From assembly GCA_002355495.1 (NCBI GenBank), contig AP017424.1:5955501-6019500 (forward strand): DNA of 64,000 bases. The letters run 5' to 3'. This stretch comes from Streptomyces laurentii. Lineage in GTDB: Bacteria; Actinomycetota; Actinomycetes; Streptomycetales; Streptomycetaceae. The notes beneath the pieces are model-generated. The model was not told where the DNA came from. It saw only the letters and a program-made list of their open reading frames with translations, and did no database searches. Below, one piece after another: positions 1-7,771 of the stretch (position 1 is its first letter; each line of letters opens with the position of its first letter). A program made the translations under genes and the position numbers.

Positions 1-34
1 CGCCCCCGGTCTGCAGCTGGGTGTCTGACGGGGA

Positions 35-891
35 TCACGCGCCGGCGGGAGGGGCGAAGCGGGCGAACTCCCAGGGATCGTGCGCGCTGAAGACCGTCAC
101 CCGGTCCCCGTGGTCGCGGTGGAGGGCGCGCAGACCGGTCGAGCGTGGCGACGCGGGCCTCGGCATCGGTCTGCGCGCCGTGCTGGATCGGGGCGAAGAC
201 GGGGTGGGACAACGGCGGGGTCCGCTCGATCTCGCCGTGGTACATGTACGCGTCGCCCGCGTGCAGAAGCCACTGTCCGGCATCGTCGCGGACGGCGACG
301 CCCGCGTGCCCCGCGGAGTGGCCCGGCAGGGGCACCAGCAGCAGTTCGCAGGCGAGCCCTCGCGGACGTGCCAGCCCCGGGAAGCCGAACCACGCCGTGC
401 CCTCGTCCGGGACGGCGGGCGTCAGCAACGGGCCGTGCGCCCGGTGCGCCGGCATGAAGCGGTCGAGGCTGTGCCGGTGGTGCGGGTGCCCGGGATCCGT
501 GACGGCCTGGTACTCGGCGGGGTGCACATGGACCCGCGCGTGCGGAAAGTCCGGCAGCCCTCCGGCGTGGTCGCGGTGTAGATGGGTGAGCACGATGTGG
601 CGTAGGTCCCCCGGCGCGTAGCCGAGGCGGACGATCTGCCGCAGCGCGCTTTCCTCCGGGTCCCGTGCGCTCGGCGTACGCCACCCAGTCCGCGCCCAGA
701 GCCCCTTCGGGGTCGTTCAGGTCGGCGGTGCCCAGCCCGGTGTCGACCAGAACCAGCCCGTCCGCGTCCGTCTCGATGAGCAGGCAGTGGCACACGGTGG
801 CCCGTCGATCGGCCGTGGCCTCCGGCGGGCCCTCCCCGACGAGCGGGGGAACCTTCCGGAGGGAGCCGCAGTTCAGGTGATGGATACGCAT
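35..891 (-). pseudogene. MBL-fold metallo-hydrolase, two frameshifts
   Basis: This is a metallo-beta-lactamase-fold hydrolase of the lactonase-like type. The start is ATG at 891-889 (MRIHHLNCGSLRKV) and the stop is at 37-35. The N-terminal third reads in one frame up to about 664. The metal-binding core, including the HLHRDH motif near 590, reads in a second frame. The C-terminal end (VTVFSAHDPWEFARFA) reads in a third frame from about 140. Each break fits one extra base: a G run at 662-664 and a C near 137-139. Joined, the pieces give a full-length family member of about 285 residues. It is divergent from the HxlR-type regulator at 948, an arrangement usual for a regulator and its target. 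The substrate cannot be told. Either a decaying gene or two sequence errors would explain the breaks. Confidence 0.75.
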
Positions 892-947
892 GAGGACCCC
901 GGGAGAAGCGGGCGGACTGTTCACCCGGGACGTTAGAAAGGGCCTTC

Positions 948-1386
948 GTGACTCACCAAACGGTTGGACACGTACGGCCGGACGGCCACGGTCCGCTGGC
1001 GGACTGTCCTGAGAGCGCTCTCGTTCCGCCGGGCCGCCGGGCCGAGGATCCGCACTGCCCTGTGGACGTCACCCTGGCCGCGCTGGCGGGCCGTTACGCC
1101 GCTGGTGCTCCGCGAGTTCCTGCGCCGCGGCCGGGCCACGTACTCGGAACTGTCCGCCGCCCTGCCCGCTCTCTCGGACAAGGTCCTCTCCGACCGGCTG
1201 TCCCAGCTGACCGGCGCGGGCGTGATCGAGCGCCATCGCACCGCCGGTTGGCCCCCGCGCGTCCACTACGTCCTCACGGCGCGGGGCCGGGCCCTGGAGC
1301 CGGTGATGCACAGCATGTGGGAGTGGGGCACCGCGCGACGGCAGGATGCCCACAGCCCCTCCGTCCGGCCGGCGGAGACGTCCTAG
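948..1386 (+). pseudogene. HxlR-family transcriptional regulator, frameshifted
   Basis: This is a winged-helix HxlR/DUF24-type DNA-binding regulator. From the GTG at 948 the frame reads to DPHCPVDVTLAALAGR near 1094, which is the usual family N-terminus with its conserved Cys. The rest of the domain (TPLVLREFLRRGRATYSEL and SDKVLSDRLSQLTGAGVIER) continues in the +1 frame to a TAG at 1384-1386. At 1092-1096 the bases CGT-T-ACG stand where the family has Arg-Trp-Thr, so loss of two G from a TGG codon is the simplest reading. About 145 residues if repaired. It faces the MBL hydrolase gene across about 56 bp and probably controls it. The neighbouring gene is also broken, so the locus is either decaying or badly sequenced. 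Confidence 0.75.
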
Positions 1387-1487
1387 GCACGGCCTGGCCG
1401 GACAGGGAGACGGACAAAAGCGATGGAGCCGGCGGAGAGTCCGGGGCGGGGGAGAAGCGGAACGGTGCGATCCTTCGAGACGCGTGT

Positions 1488-1518
1488 TTATCGTCAGGGA
1501 GACGACTATGATCGCGGC
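1488..1518 (+). promoter_or_regulatory. Leaderless promoter with overlapping inverted repeat
   Basis: A TATGAT -10 element at 1507-1512 lies seven bases before the ATG at 1519, so the transcript probably starts at the start codon. An imperfect inverted repeat, TTATCGTC (1488-1495) with GACGACTAT (1501-1509), covers the -35 to -10 spacer. A protein bound there would block the promoter. Since the gene encodes a Nudix-type DNA-binding regulator, autoregulation is a reasonable inference. Confidence 0.5.
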
Positions 1519-2292
1519 ATGCCTCCCTACGACCCGTCGGCCTTCCCGTCCTTCGCTGTCACCGTCGATCTGGTCGTGCTCACCGTGCGGCGTCACGCCC
1601 TGTGCGCCCTCGTCGTGAAACGCGGGGAGCCTCCGTTCCAGGGGAGCTGGGCGCTGCCGGGCGGGTTCGTCCGGGCCGACGAGGACCTCGACGGCGCCGC
1701 CGCGCGCGAGCTGGTCGAGGAGACGGGGCTCTGCGTCCACGACCCCGGTACGCCGCAGCCCGGACCCGGGAACGGCGCGCACCTGGAACAGCTGGCGACG
1801 TACGGGGCACCCGACCGGGACCCGCGGATGCGCGTGGTGAGCGTCGCCCATCTCGCGCTCGCCCCGGATCTGCCCGCGCCGCGTGCGGGCGGTGACGCGA
1901 ACAGCGCGCGCTGGGCACCGGTCGAGGAGCTGCTCGGTCATGACATCGACGCGACGGAGGGCACGGGCGAGATGCCGGCGCCGCTCGCGTTCGACCACAC
2001 CCGGATCCTGTCCGACGGAGTGGAGCGCGCCCGTTCGAAGATCGAATACTCGTCGCTGGCCACGGCCTTCTGTCCGCCCGAGTTCACGGTCGGCGAACTG
2101 CGCCGGGTCTACGAGGCCGTGTGGGGCGTGACGCTCGACCCGCGGAACTTCCACCGGAAGGTGACCGGTACGCCCGGCTTCCTCGTGCCAGCCGGGGGTA
2201 CGACGACCCGTCAGGGCGGCCGCCCCGCCCAGCTGTTCCGCGCCGGCGGCGCCACATTGCTGAACCCGCCGATGCTGCGTCCGGAGGTCTGA
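1519..2292 (+). CDS. Nudix-domain transcriptional regulator (NrtR-like)
   Basis: The protein has 257 residues. The N-terminal half is a Nudix hydrolase domain with a well kept Nudix box (GGFVRADEDL, then ARELVEETGL, about residues 48-72). The C-terminal part (about residues 150-240, SKIEYSSLATAFCPPEFT onward) matches the winged-helix domain that NrtR-type regulators carry after the Nudix fold. In that family the Nudix domain senses ADP-ribose-type metabolites and the helix-turn-helix part represses NAD or pentose genes. The hydrolytic residues are all present, so some enzyme activity is possible. ATG 1519 is chosen because a -10 element sits seven bases upstream. The gene stands alone and its regulon cannot be read from this window beyond its own promoter. 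Confidence 0.82.
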   Translation: MPPYDPSAFPSFAVTVDLVVLTVRRHALCALVVKRGEPPFQGSWALPGGFVRADEDLDGAAARELVEETGLCVHDPGTPQPGPGNGAHLEQLATYGAPDRDPRMRVVSVAHLALAPDLPAPRAGGDANSARWAPVEELLGHDIDATEGTGEMPAPLAFDHTRILSDGVERARSKIEYSSLATAFCPPEFTVGELRRVYEAVWGVTLDPRNFHRKVTGTPGFLVPAGGTTTRQGGRPAQLFRAGGATLLNPPMLRPEV

Positions 2293-2409
2293 CCGGGGCC
2301 GTCGGCGACCCGAGGCGCGTTCGCTACGCTAAAAGTCCGAAATGTAACGCTATCTTGCTGGAACAGCCGCCCTGCCGCGGAGCGGTCTCACCTACCCGCG
2401 AGAGAAGCG

Positions 2410-4395
2410 ATGCTCCAGGCCATCGGACTCACCAGCACCCCCCGCCGGGACCTTCCGCCCGTCGTGGACGATCTCACCTTCGAGGCCCGGCCCGGCACGG
2501 TCACCGCCCTGCACGGGCCCGCCGGCGCCGGCAAGACCACCGCCCTGCGCCTCATGCTCCAGCTCGAACCGGGCCGTGGCGTCACCTACTTCAGAGGCCG
2601 CGCCCTGCACCGCGTCGCCCACCCCGCCCGCGAGGTCGGCGTCCTGCTGGGCGACGTCCCGGGCCACCCCTCCCGTACCGTACGCAGCCAACTCCGCATG
2701 CTCTGCGCCGCCGCCGGAGTCCCCGGCTCCCGGGCCGACGACATGCTCCGGGCCGTCGGCCTCGACGGCGCCCGCGACCAGCGCATCGGCACCCTGCCGC
2801 TCGTCATGGACCGCCGACTGGGCCTTGCCTGCGCCTTGTTGGGTGGCCCGCACACCCTGCTCCTCGACGAGCCGGGCGCCCGGCTCTCCGTACGCGAGAG
2901 CGCCTGGCTGTACGAACTCCTGCGCGCCCACGCCGACGAGGGCGGCACCGTCCTCTACACCACCGCCGACCCCAGGGACGCCGCCCGGAACGCCGACCGG
3001 GTCGTCACCCTGGAAGAGGGGCGGCTCGTCGCCGACCAGGACGCCGCCGACTTCGCCCGCACCCGGCTGCGCCCCCGGGTCGTCGTCCGTACGCCCTACG
3101 CGACCCGGCTGGCCGCCGTGCTCGCCCAGGAATCCCGGGCCGCCCGCCGCTCGGTGGAAGTGGTCGCGGAGGGCGGCAACCACCTGTCCGTCTACGGCAG
3201 CGACTGCGCCACCATCGGCGAGAGCGCCTTCCGGCACGGACTGCTCCTGCACCGGCTCGCCGACGAGACGGGTGACACGGGCGACTCCGTCGTGCCTCGC
3301 CAGGCCCTGGCACCGGCGCCCGCTTCCATCCCGGGCCCCTCGCCCGCCCCCGAGGGCCCGCCGGCCGCCCTGTCGGCCTCGGAGGCCCCCGACGCCGATG
3401 TCGCGGCGACCGCCGAGGAGCCCTTCGGAGCGACGGTGGCCGACCCGGATCGACCCCTGCCGGTCACGGAACCCCGGAGCGCTTCGGCCCCGGAACCCGC
3501 GAAGGTGTCGGTCGAGGCGCCCGAAGGCTCTCCGGCTCCGGACTCCGAGAGCCCGCCCGTCCTGGACTCCGCCCTCGTCCCGGACGTCGACCCCGACCCG
3601 CTTCCCGCGGTCCAGCCGCCCCGGCGTTCCCCGCTGTGGCCCGTGCGCTACGAGATCCGCCGCCTCCTCGGGGTGCCCTCCACGCCGCTCGTGGTCCTGG
3701 GCGTGCTGTTCGTCTCCGTCGTGATCTCCGTCCTGCTCGCGCGCAACGGGCGCACCCCGCTGCCCGCGACGCTGGCCGCCTGGCCCGGGCTCTCCCCGCT
3801 GCCGCCCGCGGCGCTCGGGGCCGGGCTCATCGGCGCCTTCTCCTTCGGGGAGGAGTACCGCTACCCGGCACTCACCACCGGACGCGGCGCCGTCCCGCGC
3901 CGGCTCGGTCTGCTGCTGGCCAAACTGGCCGTCGCGGCCGGGGTCGGGGCATTCCTCGCCGTACTGGTCGTCGTCGCCGACCGGGAGGCCCTGCGGTTCG
4001 TCTACGGCGGCCAGTTGGTCCCCGTACCGCACAACTGGCCCGGACTGTCCGCCAATTGGTTCGGCCTGGTGATCGGCTGCGCGTGGGCCGGGCTGCTGGG
4101 GGCGGGCGTGTTCCGGGCGGCCGCCGCCGGAGTCGCCGCGGTCCTCGCCGTACCGGTGGCCTTCGCGCCACCGCTGCGTCACGTGCTCGCCGCGGGCCCC
4201 GGGCGTTCCGTCGCGGGGCTGCCGGGACGGCTGCGCGGTCTCATGAGCATCGAGTGGTCGACGGCGGCGGACCGCTGGGTGATGGGGGCGCTCAAGGTGG
4301 TCGGCCAACCCGTGGGGGTGGCCCTGGCGCTGACCTTGACGGTTCTCCTGTGCGCCTATGTGCTCACCGGCCTTCGCGGCAGGGCGCGTTGGTGA
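2410..4395 (+). CDS. ABC ATPase fused to a C-terminal membrane domain
   Basis: This 661-residue protein starts with an ABC ATPase domain: Walker A GPAGAGKTT at about residue 37, Walker B HTLLLDEPG near residue 155. The signature region reads TLPLVMDRRLGLACALL instead of a normal LSGGQ. A Pro/Ala/Glu-rich linker spans roughly residues 295-405. It is followed by about six hydrophobic segments, including VLGVLFVSVVISVLLA and LAKLAVAAGVGAFLAVLVVV. The build resembles ABC-2 type exporters with the permease fused to the ATPase, as a half transporter that would have to dimerise. GAGAGAAG precedes the ATG at 2410. The gene sits 160 bp before whiH on the same strand. The degenerate signature motif makes transport activity uncertain; the cargo is unknown. 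Confidence 0.7.
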   Translation: MLQAIGLTSTPRRDLPPVVDDLTFEARPGTVTALHGPAGAGKTTALRLMLQLEPGRGVTYFRGRALHRVAHPAREVGVLLGDVPGHPSRTVRSQLRMLCAAAGVPGSRADDMLRAVGLDGARDQRIGTLPLVMDRRLGLACALLGGPHTLLLDEPGARLSVRESAWLYELLRAHADEGGTVLYTTADPRDAARNADRVVTLEEGRLVADQDAADFARTRLRPRVVVRTPYATRLAAVLAQESRAARRSVEVVAEGGNHLSVYGSDCATIGESAFRHGLLLHRLADETGDTGDSVVPRQALAPAPASIPGPSPAPEGPPAALSASEAPDADVAATAEEPFGATVADPDRPLPVTEPRSASAPEPAKVSVEAPEGSPAPDSESPPVLDSALVPDVDPDPLPAVQPPRRSPLWPVRYEIRRLLGVPSTPLVVLGVLFVSVVISVLLARNGRTPLPATLAAWPGLSPLPPAALGAGLIGAFSFGEEYRYPALTTGRGAVPRRLGLLLAKLAVAAGVGAFLAVLVVVADREALRFVYGGQLVPVPHNWPGLSANWFGLVIGCAWAGLLGAGVFRAAAAGVAAVLAVPVAFAPPLRHVLAAGPGRSVAGLPGRLRGLMSIEWSTAADRWVMGALKVVGQPVGVALALTLTVLLCAYVLTGLRGRARW

Positions 4396-4480
4396 CCACA
4401 TTCGGATCGAGAAGTTCCGTTCGGTCGGCAACTCCCATGAAAAATGCACCTTATGTCTCATTAATCGTCAATTGTATAGG

Positions 4481-4495
4481 GGGTGCCGATCACCC
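4481..4495 (+). promoter_or_regulatory. whiH promoter -10 (SigWhiG-like) inside a palindrome
   Basis: In the AT-richer gap before whiH lies GCCGATCA (4485-4492), close to the GCCGATAA -10 of SigWhiG, the sporulation sigma factor known to transcribe whiH in S. coelicolor. The same bases form the centre of a perfect inverted repeat, GGGTG-CCGAT-CACCC (4481-4495). No convincing TAAA -35 is found at the standard 15-16 bp spacing. WhiH is known to repress its own gene, so this repeat is a good candidate for its operator, but that is inference. Confidence 0.5.
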
Positions 4496-4555
4496 TTTCG
4501 TGTGCTTTTCACCAAAGACCTCAAGGGGCGCGGAAGCCACGCCGACAAAGGATGC

Positions 4556-5437
4556 GTGAGTACCCTTGCGCACACGATGATGACCGCCGCCCGCTCCGTC
4601 GAGTCCGGCCTCGGCGCCCCGGGCGATCTCGACCGCTACCCCTACTCCGAGGCCTCCGGGCCGGACCGAGTGGCCCCGCCCGCCTGGGAAGGGGTGGACG
4701 AGCTCGGCCGGGCCGGCCGCAGGGCCGCCGGCAGCCGCGGCCGCGGACTGCACGGACAGCTCGTCCAGCAGCTCGGCCAGATGATCGTCTCCGGCGACCT
4801 CGGCGCCGACCGCCCGCTCGTTCCCGAGGAGATCGGCCAGCGTTTCGAGGTCTCGCGCACCGTCGTGCGCGAGTCGCTGCGCGTGCTGGAGGCGAAGGGC
4901 CTGGTCAGTGCCCGGCCCAACGTCGGCACCCGGGTCCGCCCGGTCAGCGACTGGAATCTGCTCGATCCCGACATCATCGAGTGGCGGGCCTTCGGTCCGC
5001 AGCGCGACGACCAGCGCCGCGAGCTGGCCGAGCTGCGCTGGACCATCGAGCCGCTCGCCGCCCGGCTCGCCGCCGGTCACGGCCGCGAGGACATCCAGCA
5101 GCGGCTGTCCGACATGGTCGAGATCATGGGCCACGCCTACGCCCAGGGCGACACCATCACCTTCTCCCGCGCCGACGCCGAATTCCACGCCCTCCTCATC
5201 CAGCTCGCCGGTAACCGCATGCTGGAGCACCTCTCCGGCATCGTCGCCGCCGCCCTGCAGGTCTCCGGATCCCCCGCCGCCGGATGCGACCGCCTCAGCG
5301 AGAGCTGCCTCGGCCACCACGCCCGGATCGTCGAGGCCCTCGCCGCCGGTGACGCGGGCGCCGCCGAGGCGGCCATGCGGCAGCTGCTGACCGGACACCC
5401 CGAGCCCGTCGTGCCGGGGCCGCGCGAGCAGCACTGA
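4556..5437 (+). CDS. whiH: Sporulation regulator WhiH (GntR/FadR family)
   Basis: WhiH is a GntR-family regulator required for sporulation septation in aerial hyphae. The 293-residue product has an N-terminal winged helix (about residues 60-125, with LVPEEIGQRFEVSRTVVRES and LEAKGLVSARPNVGTRV) and a C-terminal FadR-type helical effector domain with a DAEFH motif (about residue 202). It matches my memory of S. coelicolor WhiH closely along most of its length, including the motif DLDRYPYSEA near the start. GTG 4556 is chosen with AAGGA at 4548-4552; an ATG at 4577 is the alternative. Position between an ABC gene and hrdB is the usual Streptomyces arrangement. The upstream SigWhiG-like element agrees with late developmental expression. 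Confidence 0.93.
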   Translation: MSTLAHTMMTAARSVESGLGAPGDLDRYPYSEASGPDRVAPPAWEGVDELGRAGRRAAGSRGRGLHGQLVQQLGQMIVSGDLGADRPLVPEEIGQRFEVSRTVVRESLRVLEAKGLVSARPNVGTRVRPVSDWNLLDPDIIEWRAFGPQRDDQRRELAELRWTIEPLAARLAAGHGREDIQQRLSDMVEIMGHAYAQGDTITFSRADAEFHALLIQLAGNRMLEHLSGIVAAALQVSGSPAAGCDRLSESCLGHHARIVEALAAGDAGAAEAAMRQLLTGHPEPVVPGPREQH

Positions 5438-6048
5438 CCGCGCACCGTGGCCGACCACGCAGTGACGCCCGTCCCGCGCACCGCCGGACCGAGCGGAACC
5501 CGGGGGCGGGCGACCACCCCCGGGTGCGCCGGGCTCCGGCGCGCCGGGCGTATCCGGCTCGTCCGGCTCGTCCGGCACCCTTGAAGCGCCCGGCGCACCC
5601 GGCGCACCCGGCACACGCGACGCGCTCGGCCCGCTGGGCAGGGCCGGCACTGCCGCGTACGGCGCCGCCGCGGCACCGGAGGGTGCCCGGGCGACGCCCC
5701 TCGGCACCGAGTGGCGCCCTGTGACGTGACGCCGGGCGACGTCGGGCGACGGCCAGTGACGGTGTGGGGCTTCGGGCGAGGCGATCGTGCCGCCTTCCTG
5801 ACACTTCCTGGCGGATTCACCGTAAATGAGGTGTGACTCGGGCCACGAAGATTGGGCGTAACGCTCCCGGCGGCCCCGCGATGACCTAAGAGGTGACAGC
5901 CGAGGAAGGAATACAGCAGCCGCTCAAGGCGCTGTGCATTTCCCCGGCCCAGCCCGCGCCGTCGGCTCATTCCCTGCCGACGGTCGTCGGCTCCGGCCCG
6001 ATTCAGGGCGGGGCCGGAAGCCGTTTCCATCGTTCCGAGAGGTTGTTC
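5438..6048. other. 611-bp whiH-hrdB intergenic region
   Basis: No convincing gene is seen. The first 300 bases are very GC-rich with short direct repeats (CTCGTCCGG twice near 5555, GGCGCACCC twice near 5595). The part from about 5800 to 5900 is less GC-rich and holds TTCACCGTAAATGAGG and GGGCGTAACGCTCCC, the best candidates for hrdB promoter elements. I cannot assign -35 and -10 boxes with confidence. The hrdB frame stays open upstream to 5893, but those codons show no protein-like composition. Confidence 0.5.
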
Positions 6049-7593
6049 GTGTCGGCCAGCACATCCCGTACGCTCCCGCCGGAGATCGCCGAGTCCGCAT
6101 CTGTGATGGCGCTCATCGAGCGGGGAAAGGCTGATGGGCAGATCGCCGGCGATGACGTGCGGCGAGCCTTCGAGGCCGACCAGATTCCGCCGACCCAGTG
6201 GAAGAATGTTCTGCGCAGCCTGAATCAGATCCTCGAGGAAGAGGGTGTGACGCTGATGGTCAGTGCAGCGGAGTCGCCGAAGCGCACCCGCAAGAGCGTC
6301 GCCGCGAAGAGCCCGGCCAAGCGCACCGCCACCAAGGCCGTCACCGCCAGGACGACCGTGACGAAGACCGTCTCGGCCGCCGGTGCGGCCACGGCGGCCG
6401 CGGGCGCCGACTCGACCGACGAGACCGGAGCCCCGGTCAAGAAGGCCGCGGCGAAGAAGACCGCCGCCAAGAAGACGGCGGCCAAGAAGACCGTCGCCAA
6501 GAAGGCGACGGCGAAGAAGACCGCGTCCAAGAAGGACGACGACGAACTGATCGAGGGCGAGGAGCTGCTCGAGGACGTCGCGCCCGGCAAGGACGACGAG
6601 GAGACCGAGGGCGAGAGCAAGGGCTTCGTCCTGTCCGACGAGGACGAGGACGACGCGCCGGCCCAGCAGGTCGCCGTCGCCGGTGCCACCGCCGACCCGG
6701 TCAAGGACTACCTCAAGCAGATCGGCAAGGTCCCGCTGCTCAACGCCGAGCAGGAGGTCGAGCTCGCCAAGCGCATCGAGGCCGGTCTGTTCGCCGAGGA
6801 CAAGCTGGCGAACTCGGACAAGATCGCTCCGAAGCTCAAGCGCGAGCTGGAGATCATCGCCGAGGACGGCCGCCGGGCCAAGAACCACCTCCTGGAGGCC
6901 AACCTCCGCCTCGTGGTCTCGCTGGCCAAGCGCTACACCGGCCGCGGCATGCTCTTCCTGGACCTGATCCAGGAGGGCAACCTCGGTCTGATCCGCGCCG
7001 TCGAGAAGTTCGACTACACCAAGGGCTACAAGTTCTCCACGTACGCCACCTGGTGGATCCGTCAGGCGATCACCCGCGCCATGGCCGACCAGGCCCGCAC
7101 CATCCGTATCCCGGTGCACATGGTCGAGGTCATCAACAAGCTCGCCCGTGTGCAGCGCCAGATGCTCCAGGACCTGGGCCGCGAGCCCACCCCGGAGGAG
7201 CTGGCCAAGGAACTCGACATGACCCCGGAGAAGGTCATCGAGGTCCAGAAGTACGGCCGTGAGCCGATCTCGCTGCACACCCCGCTGGGCGAGGACGGCG
7301 ACAGCGAGTTCGGTGACCTCATCGAGGACTCCGAGGCCGTCGTCCCGGCCGACGCGGTCAGCTTCACGCTCCTCCAGGAGCAGCTGCACTCCGTCCTCGA
7401 CACGCTCTCCGAGCGTGAGGCGGGCGTCGTCTCCATGCGCTTCGGTCTCACCGACGGTCAGCCGAAGACCCTCGACGAGATCGGCAAGGTCTACGGCGTG
7501 ACGCGTGAGCGCATCCGTCAGATCGAGTCGAAGACGATGTCGAAGCTGCGCCACCCGTCGCGTTCGCAGGTGCTGCGCGACTACCTCGACTGA
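6049..7593 (+). CDS. hrdB: Principal RNA polymerase sigma factor HrdB (RpoD)
   Basis: HrdB is the essential vegetative sigma-70 factor of Streptomyces. The 514-residue protein shows region 1.1-like sequence at the N-terminus (MALIERGKADGQIAGDDVRR). A basic Lys/Ala/Thr repeat region (AAKKTAAKKTAAKKT, about residues 140-165) and an acidic stretch follow. Region 1.2 is DPVKDYLKQIGKVPLL, region 2 carries FDYTKGYKFSTYATWWIRQA, and region 4.2 carries LDEIGKVYGVTRERIRQIES near the end. GTG 6049 with GAGAGG about six bases upstream gives the expected length (S. coelicolor HrdB is about 511 residues). Downstream is an 8-bp tandem repeat and a strong terminator, so the gene is its own transcription unit. 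Confidence 0.97.
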   Translation: MSASTSRTLPPEIAESASVMALIERGKADGQIAGDDVRRAFEADQIPPTQWKNVLRSLNQILEEEGVTLMVSAAESPKRTRKSVAAKSPAKRTATKAVTARTTVTKTVSAAGAATAAAGADSTDETGAPVKKAAAKKTAAKKTAAKKTVAKKATAKKTASKKDDDELIEGEELLEDVAPGKDDEETEGESKGFVLSDEDEDDAPAQQVAVAGATADPVKDYLKQIGKVPLLNAEQEVELAKRIEAGLFAEDKLANSDKIAPKLKRELEIIAEDGRRAKNHLLEANLRLVVSLAKRYTGRGMLFLDLIQEGNLGLIRAVEKFDYTKGYKFSTYATWWIRQAITRAMADQARTIRIPVHMVEVINKLARVQRQMLQDLGREPTPEELAKELDMTPEKVIEVQKYGREPISLHTPLGEDGDSEFGDLIEDSEAVVPADAVSFTLLQEQLHSVLDTLSEREAGVVSMRFGLTDGQPKTLDEIGKVYGVTRERIRQIESKTMSKLRHPSRSQVLRDYLD

Positions 7594-7602
7594 TCCCTGG
7601 AT

Positions 7603-7634
7603 AGATCCGTAGATCCGTAGATCCGTAGATCTGT
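7603..7634. repeat. 8-bp tandem repeat AGATCCGT x4
   Basis: Directly after the hrdB stop codon, the unit AGATCCGT occurs at 7603, 7611 and 7619 exactly, and a fourth time at 7627 as AGATCTGT. It lies between the stop codon and the terminator stem and could vary in copy number between strains. Confidence 0.85.
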
Positions 7635-7642
7635 ACGAGGCT

Positions 7643-7699
7643 TACGCCGACACACGAAGGGTCCGGTTCCCCGCCTCGGGGGCCGGGCCCTTCGGCGTA
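7643..7699 (+). terminator. hrdB terminator hairpin
   Basis: TACGCC (7643-7648) pairs with GGCGTA (7694-7699), and the inner arms GAAGGGTCCGG (from 7656) and CCGGGCCCTTC (to 7693) pair with one mismatch. No T run follows, as is common in Streptomyces. Confidence 0.75.
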
Positions 7700-7771
7700 G
7701 GCGCGGGTGCGCGGGCGGTGCGACTGGACCACGCTGGGTAAGAGCTTCTCAACGGAGAGTCAGGAGACTCC

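Noticed and set aside
4458..4484. Full SigWhiG promoter with TAAA -35 before whiH
   Set aside because: Only the -10 half is convincing; TTAA and TCAA candidates have spacings of 20 and 13 bp instead of 15-16.
5893..6048. N-terminal extension of HrdB by 52 residues
   Set aside because: The GTG at 6049 has a ribosome site and gives the known HrdB length; the upstream codons look non-coding.
5137..7554. 805-residue open frame on the minus strand over hrdB
   Set aside because: Antisense of hrdB and whiH with Leu/Gly/Asp-rich nonsense composition.
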